DNA of 37,103 nucleotides from the NCBI GenBank assembly GCA_002780715.1, contig PEUO01000179.1, forward strand, positions 1-37,103, in the 5' to 3' direction. The position numbers were made by a program, and so were the translations under genes. Positions 23,804-31,722 of this stretch are shown in pieces (position 1 is the first letter of the stretch; every line of letters starts with the position of its first letter). A model generated the notes under the pieces. The model saw nothing but the letters and a program-made list of their open reading frames with translations, ran no database searches and was not told the origin of the DNA. This DNA comes from Deltaproteobacteria bacterium CG03_land_8_20_14_0_80_45_14 (lineage in GTDB: Bacteria > Desulfobacterota > BSN033 > UBA1163).

Positions 23804-24475
23804 TCAAGTTGGTTGAACTAATAAACCTGCTTCCCGGAAGCTATAGTAGCCTTTTCGGGTAACGATGACATGGTCAAGAACTTGAATACCAAGAATCTTG
23901 CCTGCTTCGGTAAGCTGGCGATGGATGTTCAAGTCGAATTCACTCGGTTGAAGTTCTCCCGATGGGTGGTTATGTACAAAAAACACGGCCGCCGCACGGT
24001 CAGCAATGACATCGGCAAAGACCTCTCGGGGATGGACTGGACTTTTGTTGAGAAGACCAATGGTAACAACGCGCTTTTCGATAACCTCATTCGCCCCGTT
24101 CAGTGAAATACAAACAAAGTGTTCCTGTTGTTTTCCGGCAATGTCACTAACAGGTGGCAGGATGTCCCGTGCACATATAATCTTCACTATATCTTTAAAC
24201 AGGTGACGTCGTGCAAGTTCAAAGGCCGATAGAATCTGCGCTGCCTTGGCCAATCCCATACCGGGGACCTCAAGTAGGTGGTCCAGCGATAGTCCCTCTT
24301 TGTGCTCCCGGATCAGACTCACAACCTGCTTGGCCATTGTTCTCACATCAACGCCAGTTGTTCCCATACCGAGAATGGCTGTGACAAGTTCTTCATCCGT
24401 GAGGGCTTTCGGCCCCTTCTCCCGCAATTTCTCACGTGGCCGGGCATGTTCCGGCATGTCTTTGATAGTCTTCAT
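23804..24475 (-). CDS. radC: RadC family JAB/MPN-domain protein, 223 aa
   Basis: The N-terminal helix-hairpin-helix region (HLLEVPGMGLAKAAQILSAFEL) and the JAMM-type motif VHNHPSGELQPSEFD, with His-x-His and the distal Ser/Asp ligands, identify RadC. The role of RadC is not settled despite its name; the link to recombination repair is disputed. The ATG at 24475 (MKTIKDMPEHARP) is favoured; a longer start at 24520 would overlap the upstream gene. A GGAGGG-like signal lies inside the preceding gene's end. It lies between two DUF1016 genes, which suggests it travels with this defence-type cassette rather than being housekeeping radC. Confidence 0.88.
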   Translation of the reverse strand: MKTIKDMPEHARPREKLREKGPKALTDEELVTAILGMGTTGVDVRTMAKQVVSLIREHKEGLSLDHLLEVPGMGLAKAAQILSAFELARRHLFKDIVKIICARDILPPVSDIAGKQQEHFVCISLNGANEVIEKRVVTIGLLNKSPVHPREVFADVIADRAAAVFFVHNHPSGELQPSEFDLNIHRQLTEAGKILGIQVLDHVIVTRKGYYSFREAGLLVQPT

Positions 24476-24482
24476 AGGGCTA

Positions 24483-25559
24483 TTAGCCGTTCCCTCCGAG
24501 TTCTCTCTCAATTTGTTCAATCGTCGGCAACTTGCCTTGCAACTGTTTCGGCAGGGACTCGACCAGTCGTGTTCGCCATTCTGCCACGCCTATTGGTTTC
24601 TTCACATCGCGTAAGGCGTACTCAACGGTCAGCCTGTCCTTTTCCTTGCACAACAAAAGTCCAATGGAGGGATGATCATCCAAATGGCGCATCTGATCGT
24701 CTACGGCGGAAAGGTAGAAGTTCATTTTACCGGAGTATTCCGGTTTGAACTCGCCTGTCTTAAGATCGATAACCACAAAACAGCGTAATTTGAGATGGTA
24801 AAAGAGCAGATCAAGGTAATAATCCTGGCCGCCTACTTCAAGGTGAACCTGCCGCCCCACAAAGGCGAACCCCATACCCATTTCGAGCATGAATCTCTGG
24901 AGGTGGTCGAGCAATCCCTGTTCCAGCTCGCGCTCGCGTGCCTCGGCAGCGAGGGTGAGGAAGTCGAAGACGTATGGGTCCTTGAGGACTTGTTGAGCGA
25001 GGTCTGACTGTGGAGAAGGCAGCGCAGCGGCAAAATTGGTGATCGCCGCGCCCTCGCGTTTGTGCAGGCGGGACTCGATCTGCGCCATAAGGATAGCCCG
25101 GCTCCAACCGTATTCGAGGGTCTTCCGGGCGTACCAGACGCGAGTCACAGGGTCACGGACCTTGTGAATGAGCACAATATTATGGCCCCATGGAATTTCT
25201 GTCACAAGGTGTGACAGTTCCTCGATCTCCGAATCTGTCACAGGCTGTGACAGATTCTTGAGGTCTGCAGTCCAGGCCAGGTAGAAGGCGCGCATCCGCC
25301 ACACGTTCAGAGAGGAGAATCCCGTTATGCCGGGAAATTCCTTCTGGAGGTCTTTTGCCAGCCGCTCCACCACGGCCTTGCCCCAGCCCTCGGCGCGCTG
25401 GCGTTCGATGATGCCCTTGCCGATATCCCAATACAGAGCGATCAATTCCCTGCTTGCTGAAAGCGTCGCCCGCACCTGTGCTGCACGAACGCGCTGTTTA
25501 ATGTCCTCCAGAAATTTACCGTATCCCGCCGGAAGTAAGGATGCTCTGTTCTTTGCCAT
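24483..25559 (-). CDS. DUF1016/YhcG-type PD-(D/E)xK nuclease protein A, 358 aa
   Basis: Same two-domain layout as the other copy: an N-terminal DUF1016 domain (SRELIALYWDIGKGIIERQR, FSSLNVWRMRAFYLAW, IPWGHNIVLIHKVRDP) and a C-terminal nuclease domain (QDYYLDLLFYHLKLRCFVVI and then DLK). The ATG at 25559 (MAKNRAS) is favoured over a GTG two codons earlier. It has clearly higher GC than the surrounding core genes. The stop lies seven bases before the RadC ATG, so the two are probably cotranscribed. The two DUF1016 proteins are related but far from identical, so they are not a recent duplication. Confidence 0.88.
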   Translation of the reverse strand: MAKNRASLLPAGYGKFLEDIKQRVRAAQVRATLSASRELIALYWDIGKGIIERQRAEGWGKAVVERLAKDLQKEFPGITGFSSLNVWRMRAFYLAWTADLKNLSQPVTDSEIEELSHLVTEIPWGHNIVLIHKVRDPVTRVWYARKTLEYGWSRAILMAQIESRLHKREGAAITNFAAALPSPQSDLAQQVLKDPYVFDFLTLAAEARERELEQGLLDHLQRFMLEMGMGFAFVGRQVHLEVGGQDYYLDLLFYHLKLRCFVVIDLKTGEFKPEYSGKMNFYLSAVDDQMRHLDDHPSIGLLLCKEKDRLTVEYALRDVKKPIGVAEWRTRLVESLPKQLQGKLPTIEQIERELGGNG

Positions 25560-25561
25560 GC

Positions 25562-25606
25562 TCACTTCGCTCCCGAATTAATAATGATCGATTCAAAATT
25601 AGTCAT
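25562..25606 (-). pseudogene. 14-codon frame at the old type I restriction gene border
   Basis: An ATG at 25606 with a strong GGAGGAGG ribosome-binding site overlaps the end of the preceding remnant, as hsdM/hsdS starts often do. The frame encodes only MTNFESIIINSGAK before TGA, ending beside the DUF1016 start. It may be a gene stump or a leader for translational coupling. Confidence 0.35.
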
Positions 25607-25805
25607 TCTTTCCTCCTCCCCAAATCTCCGCCGGCTTGGCCTGAATCTTTCGTTTGTAAATTTCGATCAACTTCCGGTTCGCCTCTACCATCTCCCGTTC
25701 CGCATCAATCTCGTCCACTATCAGCCTCTGGAATTCGCCATCCCGACCTTTATAGATAATCGTTAATTCGGATTCTGGCCTTGGCTTCTTTAGCCATAAC
25801 GATCC
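25599..25805 (-). pseudogene. C-terminal scrap of a type I restriction-modification subunit
   Basis: The last open frame before the DUF1016 cassette ends EREMVEANRKLIEIYKRKIQ and then AKPAEIWGG before the stop. This resembles the C-terminus of type I HsdM/HsdS-like proteins as I know them (a coiled segment ending in a VWGE-like motif). In another frame at the upstream end, an ATG with AAGGA gives MAKEAKARIRINDYL, which resembles the N-terminus of HsdR subunits but stops at once (25750-25797). I read this as a deletion scar of an hsd operon. The similarity rests on memory and needs a search to confirm. Confidence 0.5.
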
Positions 25806-25901
25806 TTAAGGCGAATTTTTCATGCGGGATTTGGGGATATTATATGTTTGGAACGATTAAGGGTCAAGTATTTTGGACGATGATTGTTGATCATCTAATG
25901 C

Positions 25902-26606
25902 TTACAACCCCAGGAAGGCTTTTTTGACGATCTCTGACTCTAATAACTCGGTTCCCTGGCCTGAGGAGATGGTTCGACCGGTCTGCAAAATATATCCCCG
26001 GTCAGCGAGCTCCAGGGCTTCTCGAACATTCTGCTCCACCAGAAGAATGGTGCGCCCCTCCTCTTTCAGTAAAGAGATGGCTTTAAACATCTCCGTGACA
26101 AGTTTCGGCATCAATCCCAGGGAGGGTTCATCGAGCATGAGGAGTTTAGGATTCGACATCAATCCCCTGCCAATAGCCAGCATCTGCTGTTCTCCTCCGC
26201 TCAAAGTCTCTCCCTTTTGTGTGCGCCGTTCGTTCAGTTTGGGGAAAAGTTGATACACGTGGTCTAAGCGTTCTTCGATATCGTGCTTTGAGTCTAAGGT
26301 AAAGGCACCTAAAAGTAGGTTCTCCTCCACGGTTAAGGGTCCGAAGATATGTCTTGCCTCCGGTACATAGGTAATCCCGAGTCGAACAATTTTTGCCGAA
26401 TTCTTTCCGGTGATGTCTATTCCGTTAAATTCGATGTTCCCGGATACTGGGCGAAGGGCTCCAACGATTGCTTTTAGAGTGGTGCTCTTACCGGCCCCAT
26501 TGGCACCCACCATTGCAACCAGTTCCCCTTCCTTCACCTCAAACGACACCTCGTGGAGGGCGGGAATCCTCCCATAATGAACTTTAATCTGATTTACCTT
26601 TAGCAT
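25902..26606 (-). CDS. livF: branched-chain amino-acid ABC transporter ATPase LivF, 234 aa
   Basis: ABC ATPase with Walker A GANGAGKST, signature LSGGEQQMLAIGRGL, Walker B LLMLDEPS and H-loop-region VEQNVREAL. It ends ESEIVKKAFLGL, the usual LivF tail. The ATG at 26606 (MLKVNQIKVHYG) with GGGGAAAG is preferred over an earlier in-frame TTG at 26618. The gene overlaps the end of livG, the usual arrangement. It is the last gene of the liv cassette. Cytoplasmic; energises uptake with LivG. Confidence 0.95.
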   Translation of the reverse strand: MLKVNQIKVHYGRIPALHEVSFEVKEGELVAMVGANGAGKSTTLKAIVGALRPVSGNIEFNGIDITGKNSAKIVRLGITYVPEARHIFGPLTVEENLLLGAFTLDSKHDIEERLDHVYQLFPKLNERRTQKGETLSGGEQQMLAIGRGLMSNPKLLMLDEPSLGLMPKLVTEMFKAISLLKEEGRTILLVEQNVREALELADRGYILQTGRTISSGQGTELLESEIVKKAFLGL

Positions 26607-27318
26607 ATCTTTCCCCAAGGTAGGCCTCGACGACCTTTTCTTCCCTTGCCACCTCCTCCGGAGAGCCTTCGGCGATCTTTCTCCCCGCGGCCATCACCGT
26701 TACGACTTCCGAGATGGTCATGATAAATTCCATCACATGTTCTGTTAAGAAAAGGGTCAACCCCCTCTCCTCTTTTATCCTTAGCAAGGTTTGCACAATC
26801 TCTTTGATTTCCAGAGGATTGAGGCCGGCTGCAATCTCATCCAGCATTAAAAGTTTGGGTCTCGTGGCCAGGGCCCGAGCCAGTTCAATCCTTTTCTGAG
26901 TGGCAATGGGAAGCTCCGTGGGAAGGACATTTGCTTCCTCTGCGAGATTTAATAACTTCAATATCTCCTGGGCATCCCTTCTGGCCACCAGTCGATTACT
27001 GATCCGGCAGAATGCCCCAACCATTACATTCTCTTCAACGGTCAGATTTGGCATGATCTTCATACTCTGGAAAGTCCTGGCTATTCCCACTTTTGTGACA
27101 CGGTGGGCTGGCCAGCCGGTAATGTCTTTCCCTTCGAAAAAGATGTTTCCACGAGTGGGTTTATAGTAGCCGGCAATGCAATTGAACAGAGTGGTCTTAC
27201 CCGCTCCATTTGGACCGATCAGGCCAAAAATCTTTCCTCGCTCCAGCCCTAAAGAGATATCGGCGTTGGCAACCACCCCACCGAATTCCTTCACCAGATT
27301 CTTTACTTCCAGTAACAT
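26584..27318 (-). CDS. livG: branched-chain amino-acid ABC transporter ATPase LivG, 244 aa
   Basis: ABC ATPase: Walker A GPNGAGKTT, the LivG-specific FEGKDITGWPAHRVTKVGIARTFQ region (Q-loop near the end), and Walker B LLMLDEIAAGLN with Glu as catalytic base. The ABC signature is replaced by TELPIATQKRIELARAL, a departure from LSGGQ often seen in LivG relatives. The ATG at 27318 sits nine bases after the livM stop, with AAAGG before it. Partner of LivF in the cytoplasmic ATPase pair. Confidence 0.95.
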   Translation of the reverse strand: MLLEVKNLVKEFGGVVANADISLGLERGKIFGLIGPNGAGKTTLFNCIAGYYKPTRGNIFFEGKDITGWPAHRVTKVGIARTFQSMKIMPNLTVEENVMVGAFCRISNRLVARRDAQEILKLLNLAEEANVLPTELPIATQKRIELARALATRPKLLMLDEIAAGLNPLEIKEIVQTLLRIKEERGLTLFLTEHVMEFIMTISEVVTVMAAGRKIAEGSPEEVAREEKVVEAYLGERYAKGKSD

Positions 27319-27326
27319 CCTTTACT

Positions 27327-28322
27327 TCATCCTTTTTTTCTAAGCCTTTCAATAATCCCCCAAATTCCTCTCGGCTCACGGGCGGCAATGACCATCATGA
27401 TAACAGCGTAAACCATGAAATCGATGCCCAAACGTTTCCCTGCCCCCAGCCAAGCACCGAGATACATATCCAGGGGGATAAGTATTGCGGCACCAATGAT
27501 AGGCCCCCAGAGAGAACCCGCTCCTCCGACCATTACGGTCATGGCAATCAGGATGGATAGATCCAGAGGCATCACAAAGTCGGGATCAATATATAGATAA
27601 TAGACGGTCATAAAGCTGCCCCCTACTGCACCTAAACCGCCTGTAATGGTATAAGTTATGACTTTTGTACGATAAACATTAATTCCCAGACTTGCAGCCG
27701 CATCTTCATTATCTCTGACCGCTTGGAGCTCATAACCCAATTTCGACTTCCTGAACCAGTTCATAAATAAGAGCTGTGTGATAAAAAGGAGGAAGATAAA
27801 GTAGTGATAATAAATGGGTGATCCGAACTGCATATAGGTAAAGTCAGGGGTTGGTCTTATCGTTAATTCTACCCCTCGAGCCCCCCCTGTCCAGTCCCAG
27901 AAAACGAAAAGCTCCTTCCAGACCAAGGCGACGCAGAGTGTGGCAATAGCGAAGTAATGGCCTTTAAGGCGGAACATGGGATAGGCGACCCCAAAAGACT
28001 CTGCTGCCGCGACGATCATACCTATCGGAACCGTTACCCAAAATGGCGTATTCCACCAGAACATCATCAGGGCGGTAGCATAAGCTCCAAACCCCACATT
28101 TTTGGCCTGTCCAAGGTCCACCTGCCCCCCGTACCCACCGATGAGGTTCCAGCCCAAACCAAACAGGGCGAAGAGGAGGAATTTAATCATCACTACCCTG
28201 CCATAGGCTGAGTGGACCATCCAGGGGAAAACGAGGATGATCAAAATAAAAACAACAAAACCGATCCGTTCAAAACGAGGGCGGTCTTCAAATGAGAAGA
28301 TATCTTTCAGCACCTGCCGCAT
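27327..28322 (-). CDS. livM: branched-chain amino-acid ABC permease LivM, 331 aa
   Basis: Inner-membrane permease with about ten hydrophobic helices. Family motifs: FALFGLGWNLIGGYGGQVDLGQA near the N-terminus, GLGAVGGSFMTVYYLYIDPD and VGGAGSLWGPIIGAAILIPL in the C-terminal half, and the cytoplasmic coupling segment RDNEDAAASLGINVYRTK. The ATG follows the livH stop by one base. It pairs with LivH to form the channel. Intact and of normal length. Confidence 0.95.
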   Translation of the reverse strand: MRQVLKDIFSFEDRPRFERIGFVVFILIILVFPWMVHSAYGRVVMIKFLLFALFGLGWNLIGGYGGQVDLGQAKNVGFGAYATALMMFWWNTPFWVTVPIGMIVAAAESFGVAYPMFRLKGHYFAIATLCVALVWKELFVFWDWTGGARGVELTIRPTPDFTYMQFGSPIYYHYFIFLLFITQLLFMNWFRKSKLGYELQAVRDNEDAAASLGINVYRTKVITYTITGGLGAVGGSFMTVYYLYIDPDFVMPLDLSILIAMTVMVGGAGSLWGPIIGAAILIPLDMYLGAWLGAGKRLGIDFMVYAVIMMVIAAREPRGIWGIIERLRKKG

Positions 28323-28323
28323 C

Positions 28324-29181
28324 TTACCACCCGAATAGGCCTCGAGGTCTAAATACGACTACCAGGAAATACAAAATATAAATGAAGGTAAACTTCAGCT
28401 CGCTCACATATTGCCCGCTCAAGACCATGATGAGACCGATCATGAGACCGGCAAGAAAAGCCCCTACAATACTTCCAAATCCACCCAAAGCCACAGTGGC
28501 AAACGCAATGATAGTAAAAAGCATTCCGATCGTAGGCGTGATATAATAGTAATGGGCCAGGAGTGCGCCAGCGAGGGCTACCGTAGCGCCACCAATCCCC
28601 CAGGCCAGAGCATTCATCTTCTTGGTGTCTATCCCCATATACCGAGCTGCCTCTGCATCGATGGAGGTAGCCCTCAAAGCCCTTCCCAGCTTTGTTCGAT
28701 GGATGATCCAATAGACTAACGCAAACGAAAGCAGACAAAGCCCGCCGGATACCCCTTTGCTGACATCAATCGTAAGCCACCCGATGGAAAGTGTTTTTCC
28801 GACCAGAATCCCCTGTTTGATGGAACGAACATCTGGAGTAAAAATGAACATGGCCAGATAGCGAAGAAAGAGCATTAACCCGAATGTCCCGAAGAGCTGA
28901 GCTACCATAGGCCCCCGAAGAATATGATGAATAAGGAAATGGTAACTCACCACCCCCAGTAAATATCCTATTGCGGCGGCAAAGGGCAGGGAAATCAGTG
29001 GGTCGAGATGAAAATAAGATGAAATGATGAAAGCGACATACATTCCCACCATCATGAATTCCCCATGGGCGAAATTAACGATATTCATGACCCCAAAGAT
29101 CAGGGATAGGCCCAGGGCAATCAGAGCAAAGACCAATCCCATCAATATGCCGTAAGCGATTAATTGGGTTGCTAATTCCAT
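28324..29181 (-). CDS. livH: branched-chain amino-acid ABC permease LivH, 285 aa
   Basis: Eight-helix inner-membrane permease of normal length. Motifs include GLSLIFGVMNIVNFAHGEFM near residue 30, the coupling helix RATSIDAEAARYMGIDTKKMN, and ALGGFGSIVGAFLAGLMIGL near the C-terminus. The next gene, livM, starts one base after its stop. The preceding gap to the binding-protein gene holds a hairpin, which should lower its expression relative to that protein. Confidence 0.95.
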   Translation of the reverse strand: MELATQLIAYGILMGLVFALIALGLSLIFGVMNIVNFAHGEFMMVGMYVAFIISSYFHLDPLISLPFAAAIGYLLGVVSYHFLIHHILRGPMVAQLFGTFGLMLFLRYLAMFIFTPDVRSIKQGILVGKTLSIGWLTIDVSKGVSGGLCLLSFALVYWIIHRTKLGRALRATSIDAEAARYMGIDTKKMNALAWGIGGATVALAGALLAHYYYITPTIGMLFTIIAFATVALGGFGSIVGAFLAGLMIGLIMVLSGQYVSELKFTFIYILYFLVVVFRPRGLFGW

Positions 29182-29208
29182 CTCTACCTTAACCGCTCAA
29201 AATGATAC

Positions 29209-29249
29209 AAACGGCAGCATAGCCCCGCAATGGAGCGATGCTGCCGTTT
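29209..29249 (-). promoter_or_regulatory. intercistronic hairpin between livK-like gene and livH
   Basis: Perfect 12-bp arms AAACGGCAGCAT (29209-29220) and ATGCTGCCGTTT (29238-29249) with a 17-base loop that has some GC pairing. No strong T-run follows on the minus strand. It fits a partial terminator or mRNA-stabilising stem, which would leave the binding-protein mRNA in excess over the permease mRNA. Confidence 0.75.
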
Positions 29250-29287
29250 CCTTACAACAAGGCTATAAGAGATTAACCTTCTAAATC

Positions 29288-30601
29288 TTACTTCCAGCCC
29301 GGAAAGGGATAGATCAATTTGGAGGTCGCGAATTCAAAAGGATAGATGATATGCAATTTTCCGTCTGGATATCCTTGATACTGATTAATGACCCCTGAGC
29401 CAAGCTCATTCTGTTGGGTATCATTAGGGAAAGGGGATCCAAACTTTACACCCTTCCAGGGCATAACGAGTTCTTTTCCGGGGATATGAAGTTCATTGAG
29501 GGCCTTTCGAATGGCCTCCGGGCTGGTAGATTTAGCATTGTTTAGAACATGGGCCCAGACTTGGACACCAACAAAATCCCTTGCAGAACTACCGGAGAAG
29601 TCATAACCGGTCATTTTCTTATACATCTCGTTAAGTTTGCCCGCCACTGGTTTAACCTTACCCATCTCCGCAGAAAAAAGGTCTCGAGTTAAAATACCAT
29701 TCACATCGGCACCCAGGGTCTTGTAAAAATCAGCTTCTACAAATCCGGCATCCTGTCCCCAGATGAGGCGTGGTTTAGCCTTCATCTCCTTCATCGTCTT
29801 AACAAATAGGATAGCATCTGCCACATAGGGAGCAAATAGAAAGGTAGGAGCCTTGGAGGCAATCATCTTTCTTGTCTCACTCGTCAAATCGGCAGCCGTA
29901 TGTGGGTACTTGAAACCCTCGGCAATCTTCCATCCTCGTTCTTTAGCGAATTTCTCAATCTCTGCCAACGAAGCCGCCCCCCACTCCGTATTCTCTGCAG
30001 CCACAGCTAAGGGTTCGAGTTTACTTTTAGGGACAGCCTTTACACCGGGGGCTTTCCCTTTGGTCAGGCCATCTAAGAGGTCAAACAGATCTTTTGTAAA
30101 CCAGGTTTCGTGGGGCGTTACCCTCCAAAACCATTTAAACCCCCTCTTGCTCAGTGCTGGAGAGGTTGAATCTGGGTTAATAAAAGGAATACCTGCTCGT
30201 TCGGCTTCCACAGAGGCTGTTTTCGTCACTGCGCTCTGATAGGCGCCTAAAAGACCCACCACTTTCTCATCTTCTATGAGCCTTTTCGCCTGTTCAGACC
30301 CCCAACCTGGATCTCCTCTCGAGTCGGCAAAAATGAGTTTGATCTTGGCTCCACCTAAATTTGGAATTCCTTCCCATTTAGCGATCGAGATGTCCAGCTC
30401 AGGATATTTATTGTTAACGATATCCGCAGCCAGCTCAGCCCCTTCCTTTAAGCTTTTCCCGATAGGAGCCAGAGGGCCAGACAGTGGAAGAATAACCCCA
30501 ATCTTGACTTCCTTAACTTGGGCAAAAAGGGTGGGAGAAACAATCAGAATAGATAAGACCGAAACAAACAAAAAAAGGAAAATTCTTTTACTTGCTTTCA
30601 T
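29288..30601 (-). CDS. branched-chain amino-acid ABC substrate-binding protein, 437 aa
   Basis: Periplasmic type I binding protein (LivJ/LivK superfamily). A signal peptide of about 27 residues (MKASKRIFLFLFVSVLSILI, ending LFA) precedes KEVKIGVILPLSGPLAPIGK, the typical start of the mature domain. Other landmarks are VVGLLGAYQSAVTKTASVEA and IPFINPDSTSPALSKRGFKW. The protein is larger than classical LivK. The ATG at 30601 follows AAGGAGGA by five bases; the longer frame to 30646 is rejected. First gene of the liv cassette. The ligand may be an amino acid or another small carboxylate; this family's specificity cannot be read from sequence. Confidence 0.92.
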   Translation of the reverse strand: MKASKRIFLFLFVSVLSILIVSPTLFAQVKEVKIGVILPLSGPLAPIGKSLKEGAELAADIVNNKYPELDISIAKWEGIPNLGGAKIKLIFADSRGDPGWGSEQAKRLIEDEKVVGLLGAYQSAVTKTASVEAERAGIPFINPDSTSPALSKRGFKWFWRVTPHETWFTKDLFDLLDGLTKGKAPGVKAVPKSKLEPLAVAAENTEWGAASLAEIEKFAKERGWKIAEGFKYPHTAADLTSETRKMIASKAPTFLFAPYVADAILFVKTMKEMKAKPRLIWGQDAGFVEADFYKTLGADVNGILTRDLFSAEMGKVKPVAGKLNEMYKKMTGYDFSGSSARDFVGVQVWAHVLNNAKSTSPEAIRKALNELHIPGKELVMPWKGVKFGSPFPNDTQQNELGSGVINQYQGYPDGKLHIIYPFEFATSKLIYPFPGWK

Positions 30602-30650
30602 ACCGTCCTCCTTCATAACAAAATAAAAAAATTGTGAATTTACCAACTAT

Positions 30651-30838
30651 GATGGATTCGTAAAAAGTCCGATTCAGCCCATTATCGTCATTCCCGTTAA
30701 AACGGGAATCCAGTGAATTCAAATACTTCCCTCCGGGCCATAGGCCCTATGGGCCGGCGGCTGGACTCCTGGTGGAGTTTACCCCGTACTTGATACGGGG
30801 CAGGAGTGACAGATTGATAGACTTTTTACGAGACCATC
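30651..30838. mobile_element. 188-bp MITE-like element with 19-bp terminal inverted repeats
   Basis: The left end GATGGATTCGTAAAAAGTC (30651-30669) and right end GACTTTTTACGAGACCATC (30820-30838) are inverted repeats matching at 17 of 19 bases. Inside are three nested palindromes: ATTCCCG...CGGGAAT (30690-30709), a GGGCCATAGG/CCTATGGG-type one near 30736-30755, and CCCCGTACTTGATACGGGG (30782-30800). No coding capacity. It lies directly upstream of the liv cassette start. Confidence 0.8.
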
Positions 30839-30963
30839 AACTTTTAACTAAAAGGGGTTTCTCCTTCACCTCCTTCTTGTTTGATTTCCTTCATCTTCTC
30901 AACAGGCCGTCATTTTATCCATTCACACCAAGGATGTCAATAGTTCAATTTGAGTTTAATTTG

Positions 30964-31020
30964 AGAGCTCTGAAAAAATACTTCACACTCTCTCGAAGAG
31001 ATTTCTGAACTTTTTCAGAA
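30964..31020. repeat. dispersed hairpin repeat, copy 2
   Basis: Same family as 16046-16104: TCTGAAAAA, then CTCTCGAAGAGATTTCTG, then CTTTTTCAGAA. It forms a stem with nested palindrome and lies 55 bases upstream of the isochorismatase start. Confidence 0.75.
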
Positions 31021-31074
31021 TCCTCACAATTTGGGGTTGCCTTTGTTCCCTCTTTCTTTGTAAGATGGAACATT

Positions 31075-31683
31075 ATGAAGGTCGATCTTGAAAAAATCTT
31101 GAAGGAATTGGGACCCTATCGGGAGAGGAAAGCGATGGTCGATCCGACACATGCTGCCCTCCTCGTCATCGATATCCAGAACTTTTTTCAGCGAATTGTC
31201 CAACCCATCTTGAAAAATCTTTTGGGGGTAATTCAATCCTGTCGGCAAAAGGATGTTCCGATCATCTTCACACAGCATGGACACACCGATCCTCCCTCGG
31301 ATGGGGGAGTCCTTGGGCAGTGGTGGGGCGAGGTTATCCTTCACGGGACAAAGAATTGGAAATTTCTTCCAGAGATTAAGATCGAGTCAAAAGATAAGGT
31401 TCTCCCTAAGAAACGTTACAGCGCCTTCTATGAGACTGATCTCGACTCGATCCTTCGATCGAGAGGAATTCAAGACCTGATCATCTCAGGGGTGATGACG
31501 AACCTCTGCTGTGAGACCACGGCGCGGGATGCCTTTATGAGGGATTACAGAGTTTTTTTCCTGATCGACGGGACAGCCACTGGAAAGGATGATCACCACC
31601 TTGCCACCTTAAAGAATTTAGGCTTCGGCTTCGCCTATCTACTCACCTGTGACGAGTTAATCCAAAATTTAAAATCTAAATGA
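31075..31683 (+). CDS. isochorismatase-family cysteine hydrolase, 202 aa
   Basis: All three catalytic positions are visible: Asp33 in VIDIQNFF, a Lys at 112 or 113 in LPKKRYSAF, and Cys145 in GVMTNLCCETTARDAF, where the doubled Cys is slightly unusual. Length and the C-terminal FLIDGTATGKDDHHLATLKNL segment fit the family. Members hydrolyse isochorismate, nicotinamide, N-carbamoyl compounds or biuret; no evidence points to one of these. The ATG at 31075 has only a weak ribosome-binding site. It is convergent with the aminotransferase at 31723. Confidence 0.88.
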   Translation: MKVDLEKILKELGPYRERKAMVDPTHAALLVIDIQNFFQRIVQPILKNLLGVIQSCRQKDVPIIFTQHGHTDPPSDGGVLGQWWGEVILHGTKNWKFLPEIKIESKDKVLPKKRYSAFYETDLDSILRSRGIQDLIISGVMTNLCCETTARDAFMRDYRVFFLIDGTATGKDDHHLATLKNLGFGFAYLLTCDELIQNLKSK

Positions 31684-31722
31684 GAGTTTCTTCCTTCCAA
31701 TCGCAACTTACACTACCCCTCA

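Larger units (their letters stand above)
30602..31074. other. gene-free gap made largely of repeat elements
   Basis: 473 bases between the binding-protein and isochorismatase genes, which are divergent. It holds a MITE-like element (30651-30838) and a hairpin repeat (30964-31020). The binding-protein promoter must be in the last 50 bases before its start or inside the element. Frames here have no ribosome-binding sites and look non-coding. Confidence 0.6.

Noticed and set aside
30772-31008. Plus-strand frame upstream of the isochorismatase gene
   Set aside because: It covers the MITE right end and the dispersed hairpin and has no ribosome-binding site or recognisable protein pattern.
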